Assembly (NCBI GenBank): GCA_002328035.1 | Contig: DCVL01000043.1 | Span: 124,001-188,000 of the forward strand | Origin: Geobacter sp. UBA2189 | Lineage (GTDB): Bacteria; Desulfobacterota; Desulfuromonadia; Geobacterales; Pseudopelobacteraceae | Reading direction: 5' to 3' | Length of the DNA stretch: 64,000 nt | Notes under the pieces: generated by a model | Databases searched by the model: none | The model's input: only the letters and a program-made list of their open reading frames with translations | What the model was told of the DNA's origin: nothing | In this document: positions 9,109-18,152 of the stretch, in pieces | Numbering within the stretch: the stretch's first letter is position 1 | How the letters are laid out: each line of letters begins with the position of its first letter | Made by a program: the position numbers and the translations under genes

Positions 9109-12100
9109 ATGACCATTCGAACTCAACTGTTCATATTAGTCCTGGTGCCTTTTTTATGTGCAATTGCTGGCGCAGGCGGGACGGTTTATACGAAGAGGCT
9201 TACCTCTCTGGCTCAAAAAGGGATTGCCCAGACAGCTCCATTGATCAAAGAGTTGAATGACTTTGTCTTTTTTCTCCAGGATCCGCCTGCCGGCTCCGGC
9301 AAACAGGCTCAATACCATCTACAGGCAGCACGCAACCGCATATCCAGCCTCACATTATCACTCAAGCCTGTAATAAATGGTTTTGACGAAAAGGCTCTGA
9401 TTGATGACCTCAATTCTACAAAGGAAAAATTAAGCCAACAGCTTGACAAGGCAACAAAGGGAAGCAGCACCTTGTCAAGTCGCGCGGCAGCACAGCTTAC
9501 ACAGGAGATAAAGACTGTTTTTCCTGTTATAGAGCGGCTGACAGCCTGTTACACCAACGCAGTTGAGACAAAGGTTCGACTTATTAACCGGCTAAACGTT
9601 AGCCTGCTTGTTGCTGCCGGAGCCTGGACACTCTTGATATCACTCTTTATCTTTCGCACAGTCACAAAACCTCTTGTCCTGTTAAAAGAAGGTATAACCG
9701 CACTTACCAGAGGCGATTTTTCATATCGGATCAAGTTTGAGTCAAACAGCGAGCTGGGCTCTATCGCAAGCTCTTTTAACAAGATGCTTGATGTTCGTGA
9801 AAAAACAGAGATCTCTTCAAAATATTCTGAAGAGCGCCTGAAAGAACTTTTGGAAAACCTGCAGATGCTGGTTGTCTCCCTGGATACTAAAGGCGCTGTA
9901 ACCTTCTGCAACGACTACCTACTTAATACTACTGGCTACAAACGCCATGAGCTATTGGGGAAAAATTGGTTCGACCTGTTCGTAGACGATCTCCCTGCTG
10001 TAAAGCAGGTCTTTGAAAAAATGATCAATAATGGGGAGCTTACTCACAACTACAAACACGATATTGTTACGAAAAACGGTAAAAAAAGGATGATCGACTG
10101 GAACAATATCGTTATCAGGGATAGTAACGGAAAGATTTCAGGGACAACCAGCATAGGCGACGATGTTACTGAGCAACATGAATCTAAAATTACACTTGAA
10201 CAGAATCAGAGAATTTTAAGCTCACTTGTAGATAACAACCCTGAAACCCTTTTTCTTATGGACAGGAGCGGAACAGTCCTGACTGCAAACAAGTCCTTTG
10301 CAGAAAGGTTCAACAAAAACAGGCAACAAGTAATTGGCAGCAACTTCTATACCCTGCTTGATGATCCCCAGCTTGTATCCGAGCAACGTGCCAGAGTAGA
10401 GAAGGTATTTTCAGAAGGGCAACCTGTCGTATTTGACGACAGACACGCTCTCTGGTCTTTTGAAAACCACATATATCCGGTAAAGGGAGTTGATGGCAGT
10501 GTAGAAAGCGTCTCTATACTTTCAATTGATGTCACTGACAGACGCCGGATCGAATCCGAGCTGCAAAAGGTGAATGAGCAATTGCTAAGCAGTAATGAGG
10601 AGTTGGAACAGCATGTATCAGAACGGACGGCGGAACTGACCAGGCTGAATGATGAACTTACACTGGCTCGCGATAGAGCTGAAGAAGCAAGCAGATCAAA
10701 AAGTGCTTTCCTTGCCAATATGAGTCACGAGATACGAACTCCTATGAATGCAATACTGGGTCTTGTTCATCTGGCTCTTCAGACTGAACTGACCCTCAAA
10801 CAGCGTGAGTATCTGGATACCGTCAACAGTTCTGCCCAGTCACTTTTAGGCATAATGAACGATATACTGGATGTTTCAAGGATAGAAGCAGGCAGCCTGG
10901 AGATTGAAAAAACCGCTTTTTCGCTAAAGGGGGTTGTGTCTCGTTCATTCGGAATACTTTCTGTCAAGGCACGGGACAAGGAGATTACCTTGAAACAGCA
11001 GATTGCACCCGATATCCCTGACAACCTTATTGGAGATCCGTTAAGATTTGAACAGGTTCTGGTCAATCTTTTAGGCAATGCTGTCAAGTTTACAGAAAAT
11101 GGGAGTGTTACTCTTCAGATTCAACCTGCACAAGAAGAGAACGTTTCCGGGCAGATTATGCTTGAGGTTACTGTAAGCGATACCGGAATCGGTATGGACA
11201 AAAATATTCTTAGCAGGCTTTTCAAACCATTTTCGCAAGGAGACTCTTCGACAACAAGAAACCACGGAGGAACTGGACTTGGTCTTACCATCTGCCAGCG
11301 CCTTGTAAATATGATGGGAGGCTCCATAGAAGTCGAAAGCAGCCCTGGCAAAGGGAGTAAATTCAGCTTTAAAGCCTTGTTCCAGACTGGAATTTCTTCG
11401 GCAAACAAAGACTCCCAGTTTGACAGAAACAATCTTCTTCATCGCTATCAATCACTTAATGGGATGCGCATCCTGGTGGCAGAGGATCATCCGATTAATC
11501 GCCAGATTATCCGTGAGATCCTTGAAACGGTAGGCATAGAGATTGAGATGGCAAACAATGGACGTGAAGCGCTCCAATTCGTTCATGAACATGGCAACAG
11601 GATTGATCTTGTTCTGATGGATATACAGATGCCTATAATGGACGGCTATGACGCCACCAGGGAGATTAGGCGCCTTTACAGTAAAGGCAAGCTACCTATA
11701 GTCGCTATGACTGCTCATGCAATGCAGGAAGAACGGGAACGTTGTCTTGCGGCAGGGATGAATGAACACCTCTCCAAACCGGTTGTAGTTGAAAGCCTCT
11801 ACGAAATGCTGGCAAGAGTTACAGGCCGCGCAGCAGAAGCCTCATCAGAACCGATAACCAGGAATGAACAGGACAATCCATCCGTTGCATTACCGGACTA
11901 TCTACCGGGAATTAATATTGAAACTGCCTTATCACGGATAAATGGCAACAAACGGTTGCTGGCTCAGCTGATAAAGATCTTCGCCCAGGATCATAGAGGA
12001 ATAATAGATGAAGTTCGTCATTTTATCTCCGATAATGACACACTCTCGGCTGCGCGTCTTGTCCATGGACTAAAAGGTGTGGCTGGCAATCTTTCTGCAG

Positions 12101-12498
12101 ATCGACTTCATATAGCCTCTGCAAATCTGGAAACTGCCCTTAAAAACAAGGATATTACTGCTTCTTCCGCGTTACTTCCATTGCTTGAAGCTGCTCTGGC
12201 TGAAGTCTTTACAGCCGCGACACTGCTTGCAGATCCTTCTACCACAAGTCAAACCACGGGCAATGCTTCACCTAAAGAGATCCATTCTCTGCTTGGCGAG
12301 CTGCAAAATCTTCTGGAGATTCATTCCCTGGATGTCTCAGCGCCTCTGGATACCTTGAGAGCAATTCTAACTCAAGGAGATGAACATAATCAGATAGAAG
12401 CGCTGGCAGAATCAGTCCAGAGACTTGACTATCAGAAAGCACTTGTACTACTTCAGTCCCTCGCAGAAAAAATCAGTGAGCATGAGGAACAACTGTGA
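9109..12498 (+). CDS. Hybrid sensor histidine kinase: HAMP, two PAS, HisKA, HATPase, REC, HPt
   Basis: An 1129-aa membrane kinase. In order: a membrane helix (about 7-25), a periplasmic region to about 160, a second helix (161-183), HAMP (to about 235), PAS (245-355), PAS (370-480), a coiled coil, HisKA with the phospho-accepting His540 in SHEIRTP, an ATPase domain with N-box N657 region and G-box DTGIGM (691-696), a receiver with Asp838 in LMDIQMP, and an HPt domain with His986 in LVHGLKGVAGN. It therefore carries a full phosphorelay in one chain. The stop overlaps the start of the response-regulator/GGDEF gene by 4 nt, so that protein is the likely final target. The signal sensed is unknown. 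Confidence 0.95.
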   Translation: MTIRTQLFILVLVPFLCAIAGAGGTVYTKRLTSLAQKGIAQTAPLIKELNDFVFFLQDPPAGSGKQAQYHLQAARNRISSLTLSLKPVINGFDEKALIDDLNSTKEKLSQQLDKATKGSSTLSSRAAAQLTQEIKTVFPVIERLTACYTNAVETKVRLINRLNVSLLVAAGAWTLLISLFIFRTVTKPLVLLKEGITALTRGDFSYRIKFESNSELGSIASSFNKMLDVREKTEISSKYSEERLKELLENLQMLVVSLDTKGAVTFCNDYLLNTTGYKRHELLGKNWFDLFVDDLPAVKQVFEKMINNGELTHNYKHDIVTKNGKKRMIDWNNIVIRDSNGKISGTTSIGDDVTEQHESKITLEQNQRILSSLVDNNPETLFLMDRSGTVLTANKSFAERFNKNRQQVIGSNFYTLLDDPQLVSEQRARVEKVFSEGQPVVFDDRHALWSFENHIYPVKGVDGSVESVSILSIDVTDRRRIESELQKVNEQLLSSNEELEQHVSERTAELTRLNDELTLARDRAEEASRSKSAFLANMSHEIRTPMNAILGLVHLALQTELTLKQREYLDTVNSSAQSLLGIMNDILDVSRIEAGSLEIEKTAFSLKGVVSRSFGILSVKARDKEITLKQQIAPDIPDNLIGDPLRFEQVLVNLLGNAVKFTENGSVTLQIQPAQEENVSGQIMLEVTVSDTGIGMDKNILSRLFKPFSQGDSSTTRNHGGTGLGLTICQRLVNMMGGSIEVESSPGKGSKFSFKALFQTGISSANKDSQFDRNNLLHRYQSLNGMRILVAEDHPINRQIIREILETVGIEIEMANNGREALQFVHEHGNRIDLVLMDIQMPIMDGYDATREIRRLYSKGKLPIVAMTAHAMQEERERCLAAGMNEHLSKPVVVESLYEMLARVTGRAAEASSEPITRNEQDNPSVALPDYLPGINIETALSRINGNKRLLAQLIKIFAQDHRGIIDEVRHFISDNDTLSAARLVHGLKGVAGNLSADRLHIASANLETALKNKDITASSALLPLLEAALAEVFTAATLLADPSTTSQTTGNASPKEIHSLLGELQNLLEIHSLDVSAPLDTLRAILTQGDEHNQIEALAESVQRLDYQKALVLLQSLAEKISEHEEQL

Positions 12499-13421
12499 CG
12501 CCTGAACATGATGGACGGCTGATGATCCTGTTGGTGGATGACGCGCCAACTAATATCCAGATACTCAACGAAACCCTCAAGGATGAGTATCAGCTCTTCT
12601 TTGCTACAAACGGCAGAGACGCTATCAGAATAACAAAGGAGTCAATGCCGGATCTTATTCTGCTGGATGTCATAATGCCTGAGATGGATGGGTATGAGGT
12701 CTGTCGAATATTGAAGGCTGACCATCTCCTGCAAAACATTCCCATAATATTTATAACCGCAATGAACCAGCAGGAAGATGAGGCTATAGGACTTGAGCTT
12801 GGCGCTCTGGATTACATCACAAAACCATTTAATCCTGTCATCGTTAAGCTGAGAGTCCGTAATCAGATTGAGCTTAAACGGCAAAGGGATCTCCTCGCCA
12901 GGCTTTCGCACCTTGATGGCCTTACCGAAATAGCCAACAGACGTTCCCTGAATGAGGCTCTGGAACGTGAATGGCGAAGGGGAAGCCGTTCACAGAAGCC
13001 TATTTCCCTGTTAATGATAGATATTGACTACTTCAAGATGTACAACGACAGCTGCGGCCACCTGGCCGGTGATGATTGCCTTAGGCTTGTAGCTCAGGGA
13101 CTGAAAGGGGCGCTGGGTCGTGCCGCCGATTTCATCGGCAGGTATGGCGGTGAAGAGTTTTTAGCTATTCTCCCTGAAACCGATGAGTCAGGAGCGCTTG
13201 TAGTTGCCACACTGATGCAAAAACATATCTCTGGGGTTGATATACCACATCCAACTTCACCACTTGGCGGCAGGATAACACTTAGCATAGGAATTGCCAC
13301 TGCCACAGGAAAACGGGAACAAAACTGCGAATGCCTCCTTAATGCTGCAGACAAGGCTCTTTACCAGGCAAAACAGGAAGGGCGTAACCGGATTGTGGCC
13401 AGCCAAGCCATTTCTTGCTAA
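12495..13421 (+). CDS. Response regulator diguanylate cyclase (REC-GGDEF)
   Basis: A 308-aa protein with an N-terminal receiver (phospho-acceptor Asp58 in LLDVIMPEMDG, Lys110 in ITKPF) and a C-terminal GGDEF domain. The active-site loop reads GGEEF (218-222), which is catalytically competent, and RAAD (209-212) five residues before it is a product-inhibition I-site. It should make c-di-GMP when phosphorylated. The ATGA overlap with the preceding hybrid kinase points to a cognate pair. Confidence 0.95.
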   Translation: MTPEHDGRLMILLVDDAPTNIQILNETLKDEYQLFFATNGRDAIRITKESMPDLILLDVIMPEMDGYEVCRILKADHLLQNIPIIFITAMNQQEDEAIGLELGALDYITKPFNPVIVKLRVRNQIELKRQRDLLARLSHLDGLTEIANRRSLNEALEREWRRGSRSQKPISLLMIDIDYFKMYNDSCGHLAGDDCLRLVAQGLKGALGRAADFIGRYGGEEFLAILPETDESGALVVATLMQKHISGVDIPHPTSPLGGRITLSIGIATATGKREQNCECLLNAADKALYQAKQEGRNRIVASQAISC

Positions 13422-13431
13422 AGATTAAACC

Positions 13432-14295
13432 ATGCCAAAAGAGCTTACCCACTGGTGGCTTGCAACAGAAGCCGCAAGCCGGTTGGAACCTGATTCTCCA
13501 ACAGCACTTTTGATTAAGCAGGAAAAGGCTCTCTATCTCACGGGGGCTGTGCTTCCAGATACACTTCTGCATCTTGTGCTTGGAAAATGGAGCACTATAG
13601 CCCTCGAACTTGCGGAAAGGTTTCACAATCCAAGGGAGAGCAGTTTTGCTCCTTTGGCAAGATATGTTGCTTCTTTTCAAGGGTCTCCACTCCCTGACTC
13701 TCACATAGCCTGCCTACTAGGCATTGCAGCCCATATAGAGGCAGATATAGTCTTTCACCCTTATATCTGTTCTTTGTCCGCCGACTCCATCACTCTGCAC
13801 TATCAGTATGAAACGGAACTTGATCTCTGGTTTCTTGCAAATGGCAAACGTCCCTCTGTAATGCAACTTAAGAGTATACTTACCCCTACAGTCTCCGATA
13901 CAGCGACAAAGGTCGCACAGGCTGTTTTTGACAGCAACAGGCAACTTCCCACTGAGATAATTGAAGAATCCATTTGGATTCACAGCTTTATACAAGGGAT
14001 GTATGGTTCCCCCCTCTGGCAGCTCCTGGCAAATTGTCTTGCTCTTTTACCTGTACCTGCGCTTAGAAGCAGACATAAACTGTTTTATCCGTTTTTATGG
14101 AAAAAGGGGGAAAACCGAAACTGGCCTAACAAGTGGTCAGATCCGAAAACAGGCAGAATCAGGAATGAAACACCTGAAATACTTGAGAAAGTTGCAATTA
14201 AAAGGATTATTCAGCTATTTAGAAATATAGATAAAGATGGGATCTTTACCGTCTTCAGTTCACATAAAGGAGAAAATCTGATAACGGGGGAATAG
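13432..14295 (+). CDS. Zinc-dependent phospholipase C-like protein
   Basis: A 287-aa soluble protein starting MPKELTHWWLA. The family signature is visible: H7 and W8 near the start, YLTGAVLPDTLLH, and GIAAHIEADIVFHP (about residues 100-113), which supply the histidine and aspartate metal ligands of the zinc-dependent phospholipase C (S1/P1-like) fold. There is no signal peptide, so an extracellular phospholipase role is doubtful. It lies 10 nt after the GGDEF gene, probably in the same operon, and is convergent with the next kinase, whose stop is adjacent. Confidence 0.7.
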   Translation: MPKELTHWWLATEAASRLEPDSPTALLIKQEKALYLTGAVLPDTLLHLVLGKWSTIALELAERFHNPRESSFAPLARYVASFQGSPLPDSHIACLLGIAAHIEADIVFHPYICSLSADSITLHYQYETELDLWFLANGKRPSVMQLKSILTPTVSDTATKVAQAVFDSNRQLPTEIIEESIWIHSFIQGMYGSPLWQLLANCLALLPVPALRSRHKLFYPFLWKKGENRNWPNKWSDPKTGRIRNETPEILEKVAIKRIIQLFRNIDKDGIFTVFSSHKGENLITGE

Positions 14296-16731
14296 CTACT
14301 TATCCATTGAATACTCCCAAAGAAGATTCCGTAGCTGTTCTGTTGTTATCGGTTTTGCTAGATAGTCATCCATTCCAGCCTCTATAAAACGCTCCCTGTC
14401 ACCGGTAAGCGCATATGCTGTAAGCGCAATTACAGGTATATGTCCTCCCCTTTCCCGCTCAATTGACCTGATAACCTCGGTAGCTTGCATTCCATCCATC
14501 TCAGGCATCTGTATATCCATAAGTATCAGATCGAAGTTGTTGTTTTTCCATGTCTCAATAGCGACCTTTCCATTCTCCGCAAACATGACCAGATGGCCTT
14601 CTATACGAAGAATCGCCTCCATCATCTTGCTGTTTACCGCAGAATCTTCCGCAACAAGAATCCTGAGGCGACGGGCAATCTTTTTATAATTATTGTCAGA
14701 AGGAGCGCTTTCAACGGTACCGCTTGCCGTAACTACCTTGCATGGAACCCTACAATTAAAACGACTCCCCTCACCCAGACTGCTCTCAACGGTTATTGTT
14801 CCACCAAGCATCTCGGCAAGATGAAGTGAAATTGCAAGTCCAAGACCTGTTCCGCCATATTTGCGAGTAGTTGTAAGATCTTCCTGTACAAATGGGCTAA
14901 AGACCCGATTAATATTTTCTGGCCTGATCCCCTTGCCCGAATCAGCCACCTCTAAATCCAGCATTATTGTTTCTTCATCAGAAAAGGCACCTGAAATCTT
15001 GAGACGTATAACCCCATGGCTTGTAAACTTGAGTGCATTTGAAAGGAGATTCACTCCTATCTGCTGAATTCTGGCAGGATCAGAGATCAACTGCTCCGGC
15101 AGGGCCGATGATAGAGAGACCTCAAACCGTAAACCCTTGTCTCGTAACATAGCGCTGAACATCCGCTCAAGCTGATCAATCAGCATCCGTGGCCTGAAAG
15201 GGATTGCTACAATCTGCAACTTACCGGCCTCAATCTTGGATATATCAAGAACATCGCTAATTATGTCCAAAAGATTATTGGCCGCTGCCATTGAATCCAT
15301 TGCCAGCTCCTGAAGCTCCCCTTTTTCAAGGCGTTCAGCAAGAAGCGAGTTAATGCCTATTATGGCATTAAGGGGGGTGCGGATCTCATGGCTCATATTT
15401 GCAAGGAACAGACTCTTCGCCTCATTTGCCTTTTCAGCTGCCGCCCTGGCCAGCTCCAGCTCCTGCTGATTGCTGTAAAGAGCATCTTCTGCCGCTTTAC
15501 GCGGGGTGATGTCATGCCCAACGCTCAATATCTCAACAACAGTGCCCTGTTCATCATAAATCGGACTGTTGGTCCAGGAAACCCAGAGCAGTCTTCCATC
15601 CCTGTCACGGTTCTGATTCAGATTTAACTTGTATTCCTCGGTATGCTCAAATATATCCAGAAGCATCTTGAAGAGATCTCTGCCATCAACCTGATTATGA
15701 GGAACAATAGTCTCAAATAATGACTCTCCAAGAAGCTCTTCTGCCTTATAACCAAACAGGGCGGCACCATAGTCGTTGATAAAACTGATCTTACCGTCAT
15801 GCTGCCATCTAAGGACAATGCTGTCAGTACACTGCACCAACTCACGGTATTTCTTTTCACTCTCACGTAACTCGGTTGTTTTGATGGCAATCGCCTTACG
15901 AAGCCCCCAGCTCCAGGTAAAAAGCAGAAGAAGAAGCAAACCAGCGATACCAACCCCCCAGAGAAGATACCTGTAATTGTATCCAGAGACAGAAAGAGAA
16001 GAACCGCACCAGCTCTCTTCAATTTTTTGCAGCTCGGCTGGAGTAATAGCAGCAAAACCGGATTCAATCAGGTGCAGGGTTATGGCGTCTCCCTTTTTCA
16101 CTGCCCTGTGAAACTCCCCTGTATTAAGAGGCTCTGTATGTTTGAAGCGGTCAGCGATCCCCATCTTGTGCAGAAAATAGACCGCTGGATGCTGATCAAC
16201 AGAGAAAACCGAAACCTTGCCATCTCTCGCAGCTACAATAATTGATTCATAACTTGGGTAGGTAACAAGGTTGTCAATACCATGCTGTTTCAGGAAACCA
16301 AAAATTGCATCTCCTTCCTTGACGGCAACTGTAAAGCCTTTAAGAGAAGATATGTCCTTTATTCCACTGATTTCCCTGTTAAAATATACCGGCTGCTCAA
16401 TTTTCTGGTACGGCTTGCTGAAATCATACTTTTTAAGGCGGCTCTCCGTCTTGAAAATAGTGTCAATAACATCAAATTCGCCATTATCCATCCGCTTTTG
16501 AGCTAAGACCCAATCCATTGCATTAATCTCAACATGAACTCCGGTCTTCTTTTCCCAAAGCCTCCACTGTTCTACAAGTATCCCCTGAAGTTTTCCTTCA
16601 GGACTCTTGAATATGAATGGCGGGTAGTTGTCATCCATTACGACTTTGATGTTCTGGGAGTGGCTCCATGAAACAGAAGGTAGCATGAGCTGGGTAAGCA
16701 GAATTATCAGAATACTGTATAAAAATCTCAT
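14296..16731 (-). CDS. Hybrid histidine kinase with periplasmic substrate-binding sensor domain
   Basis: An 811-aa kinase. A signal helix (about 5-23) leads to a SBP_bac_3-type periplasmic domain (27-245; DDNYPPFIF and F-S-K-P-Y-Q are typical), one membrane helix (254-275), PAS (290-410), HisKA with His448 in SHEIRTPLNA, an ATPase with DSGKGI (597-602) and GGTGLGLAI, and a receiver with Asp739 in LMDIQMPEMDG. The output partner is not adjacent. The extracytoplasmic domain resembles amino-acid-binding proteins, so a small polar ligand is likely. Confidence 0.93.
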   Translation of the reverse strand: MRFLYSILIILLTQLMLPSVSWSHSQNIKVVMDDNYPPFIFKSPEGKLQGILVEQWRLWEKKTGVHVEINAMDWVLAQKRMDNGEFDVIDTIFKTESRLKKYDFSKPYQKIEQPVYFNREISGIKDISSLKGFTVAVKEGDAIFGFLKQHGIDNLVTYPSYESIIVAARDGKVSVFSVDQHPAVYFLHKMGIADRFKHTEPLNTGEFHRAVKKGDAITLHLIESGFAAITPAELQKIEESWCGSSLSVSGYNYRYLLWGVGIAGLLLLLLFTWSWGLRKAIAIKTTELRESEKKYRELVQCTDSIVLRWQHDGKISFINDYGAALFGYKAEELLGESLFETIVPHNQVDGRDLFKMLLDIFEHTEEYKLNLNQNRDRDGRLLWVSWTNSPIYDEQGTVVEILSVGHDITPRKAAEDALYSNQQELELARAAAEKANEAKSLFLANMSHEIRTPLNAIIGINSLLAERLEKGELQELAMDSMAAANNLLDIISDVLDISKIEAGKLQIVAIPFRPRMLIDQLERMFSAMLRDKGLRFEVSLSSALPEQLISDPARIQQIGVNLLSNALKFTSHGVIRLKISGAFSDEETIMLDLEVADSGKGIRPENINRVFSPFVQEDLTTTRKYGGTGLGLAISLHLAEMLGGTITVESSLGEGSRFNCRVPCKVVTASGTVESAPSDNNYKKIARRLRILVAEDSAVNSKMMEAILRIEGHLVMFAENGKVAIETWKNNNFDLILMDIQMPEMDGMQATEVIRSIERERGGHIPVIALTAYALTGDRERFIEAGMDDYLAKPITTEQLRNLLWEYSMDK

Positions 16732-17601
16732 TTACTCGGCTTCTCCAGGCGGTAAAGATGTTTCATACTGCTTCAGAGCTGACTCCTGATGCCAGCGAAC
16801 CAGCTCAAGCCCGGCAAGAACCAGCAGCCAACTGCTGTAAATCCATATCAGAAGAAACGGCAACAACGCAAGAGCACCATACATGGCATTATATCTGACT
16901 ATTCCGAACTGAAAATGGAAGTACCCCCAATGTGCCAGTTGCCACAAAGCGCCAATCAAAAAACCGCCAAAGAGGGCGGAACGAAAGCGCACCCTTGTAC
17001 TGGACAGGAGTATATACGTAAGTATCAGCACCAGAGAACTGCATATAAACGGTGTTAAACCAAACAGCAGTAAAATGTATTTTGCAAAGGGTATCTTGAG
17101 GATAAGCCATTTTACAAGAAACTGGCTCTGCAAAAAGGAGGTCATAACAAACGTAACTACAAGTAAAAACGGGACAGCAAATATTAAAACAAGATAATCA
17201 AGGCTGCGGCGGACAAGGGCATGCTGCTCATCTACCTCCCATATAGCATTAAAAGCATTCCGAATATTTTCAAGCAGTAAGAAAAGAGAGATAAAAAGAG
17301 CAAAAAGACCGTAGAAGCTTAGCGATCCAATCTTCACGTTATTGATATACTCCAGAATCCTCGCAGCTGCATCTTGTGAATTGCCCGTCAGTTGTTCCAG
17401 CAGAAAAGGTGCAAGCAGATTCTGAACCCCAGCAAGTCTAAGCACAACGAAGATTAAAGCAAGAGAGGGAACCAACCCCAGAGTAGTATCAAAAGAAAGG
17501 GCTGAAGCGCGCAACATTCCCTGATGACGTTTAAAACGGCACCAGAATAATTTAATCGCACATATGCCGCCTTTACAGGCGGCAAGACCTGCCTCATTCA
17601 C
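16732..17601 (-). CDS. YihY/BrkB family inner-membrane protein
   Basis: A 289-aa protein with six or so membrane segments. RASALSFDTTLGLVPSLALIF near residues 31-51 is the conserved YihY entry motif (usually ALAYYTLLSLVPLLA), and YNAMYGALALLPFLLIWIYSSWLLVLAGLEL near the C-terminus matches the family's last helices. Function is unknown; it is not RNase BN, despite an old name. The start overlaps the end of tpx by 8 nt, and the stop touches the kinase start, so these three minus-strand genes may form one operon. Confidence 0.9.
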   Translation of the reverse strand: MNEAGLAACKGGICAIKLFWCRFKRHQGMLRASALSFDTTLGLVPSLALIFVVLRLAGVQNLLAPFLLEQLTGNSQDAAARILEYINNVKIGSLSFYGLFALFISLFLLLENIRNAFNAIWEVDEQHALVRRSLDYLVLIFAVPFLLVVTFVMTSFLQSQFLVKWLILKIPFAKYILLLFGLTPFICSSLVLILTYILLSSTRVRFRSALFGGFLIGALWQLAHWGYFHFQFGIVRYNAMYGALALLPFLLIWIYSSWLLVLAGLELVRWHQESALKQYETSLPPGEAE

Positions 17602-18118
17602 CCTGGAGAACAGCCTTTACAGCCGAGATTACATCGGCATAATCCGGCTCCGCAGTAACCTCGGGAACCTGCTGAATATAGCGGATGACCCCATTGGTAT
17701 CCAGAATAAATATGCAGCGGGCAAGCAATACAAGTTCCTTGATAAGAACCCCGTAAGCCAGGCCAAAAGAACGCTCACGATAGTCAGACAATGTAATCAC
17801 ACGGTCAATCCCTGCAGCACCACACCAACGTTTCTGAGCAAAAGGGAGATCCTGGCTAATTGTAAGAAGCACAACGTTATCCGGCAGACTTGCCGCTTCC
17901 TGATTGAAACGTCTGGTTTCTGTATCACAGACAGGGGTATCCAGAGAAGGGACGGCGGATATGATTATAATTTTTCCGGCATAGCTCGACAGGGTTACAG
18001 GGGCAAGCGCATTATCCACCACCGTAAAATCAGGAGCTTTATCGCCAATCTTCAATTCAGTGCCTAAAAGCGTTACAGGATTGCCTTTGAATCTGGTGAC
18101 ATCTCTTCTTTCATTCAT
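17594..18118 (-). CDS. tpx: Thiol peroxidase (2-Cys peroxiredoxin)
   Basis: A 174-aa atypical 2-Cys peroxiredoxin. The peroxidatic cysteine is Cys64 in SLDTPVCDTETR and the resolving cysteine is Cys99 in QKRWCGAAG, both in Tpx positions. The N-terminal FKGNPVTLLG and KIGDKAPDF are typical. It reduces peroxides with thioredoxin in the periplasm or cytoplasm; no signal peptide is visible here, so cytoplasmic action is more likely. Confidence 0.95.
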   Translation of the reverse strand: MNERRDVTRFKGNPVTLLGTELKIGDKAPDFTVVDNALAPVTLSSYAGKIIIISAVPSLDTPVCDTETRRFNQEAASLPDNVVLLTISQDLPFAQKRWCGAAGIDRVITLSDYRERSFGLAYGVLIKELVLLARCIFILDTNGVIRYIQQVPEVTAEPDYADVISAVKAVLQGE

Positions 18119-18152
18119 CTTTCTTACCTCCCGTATTGAATAAACCTATATC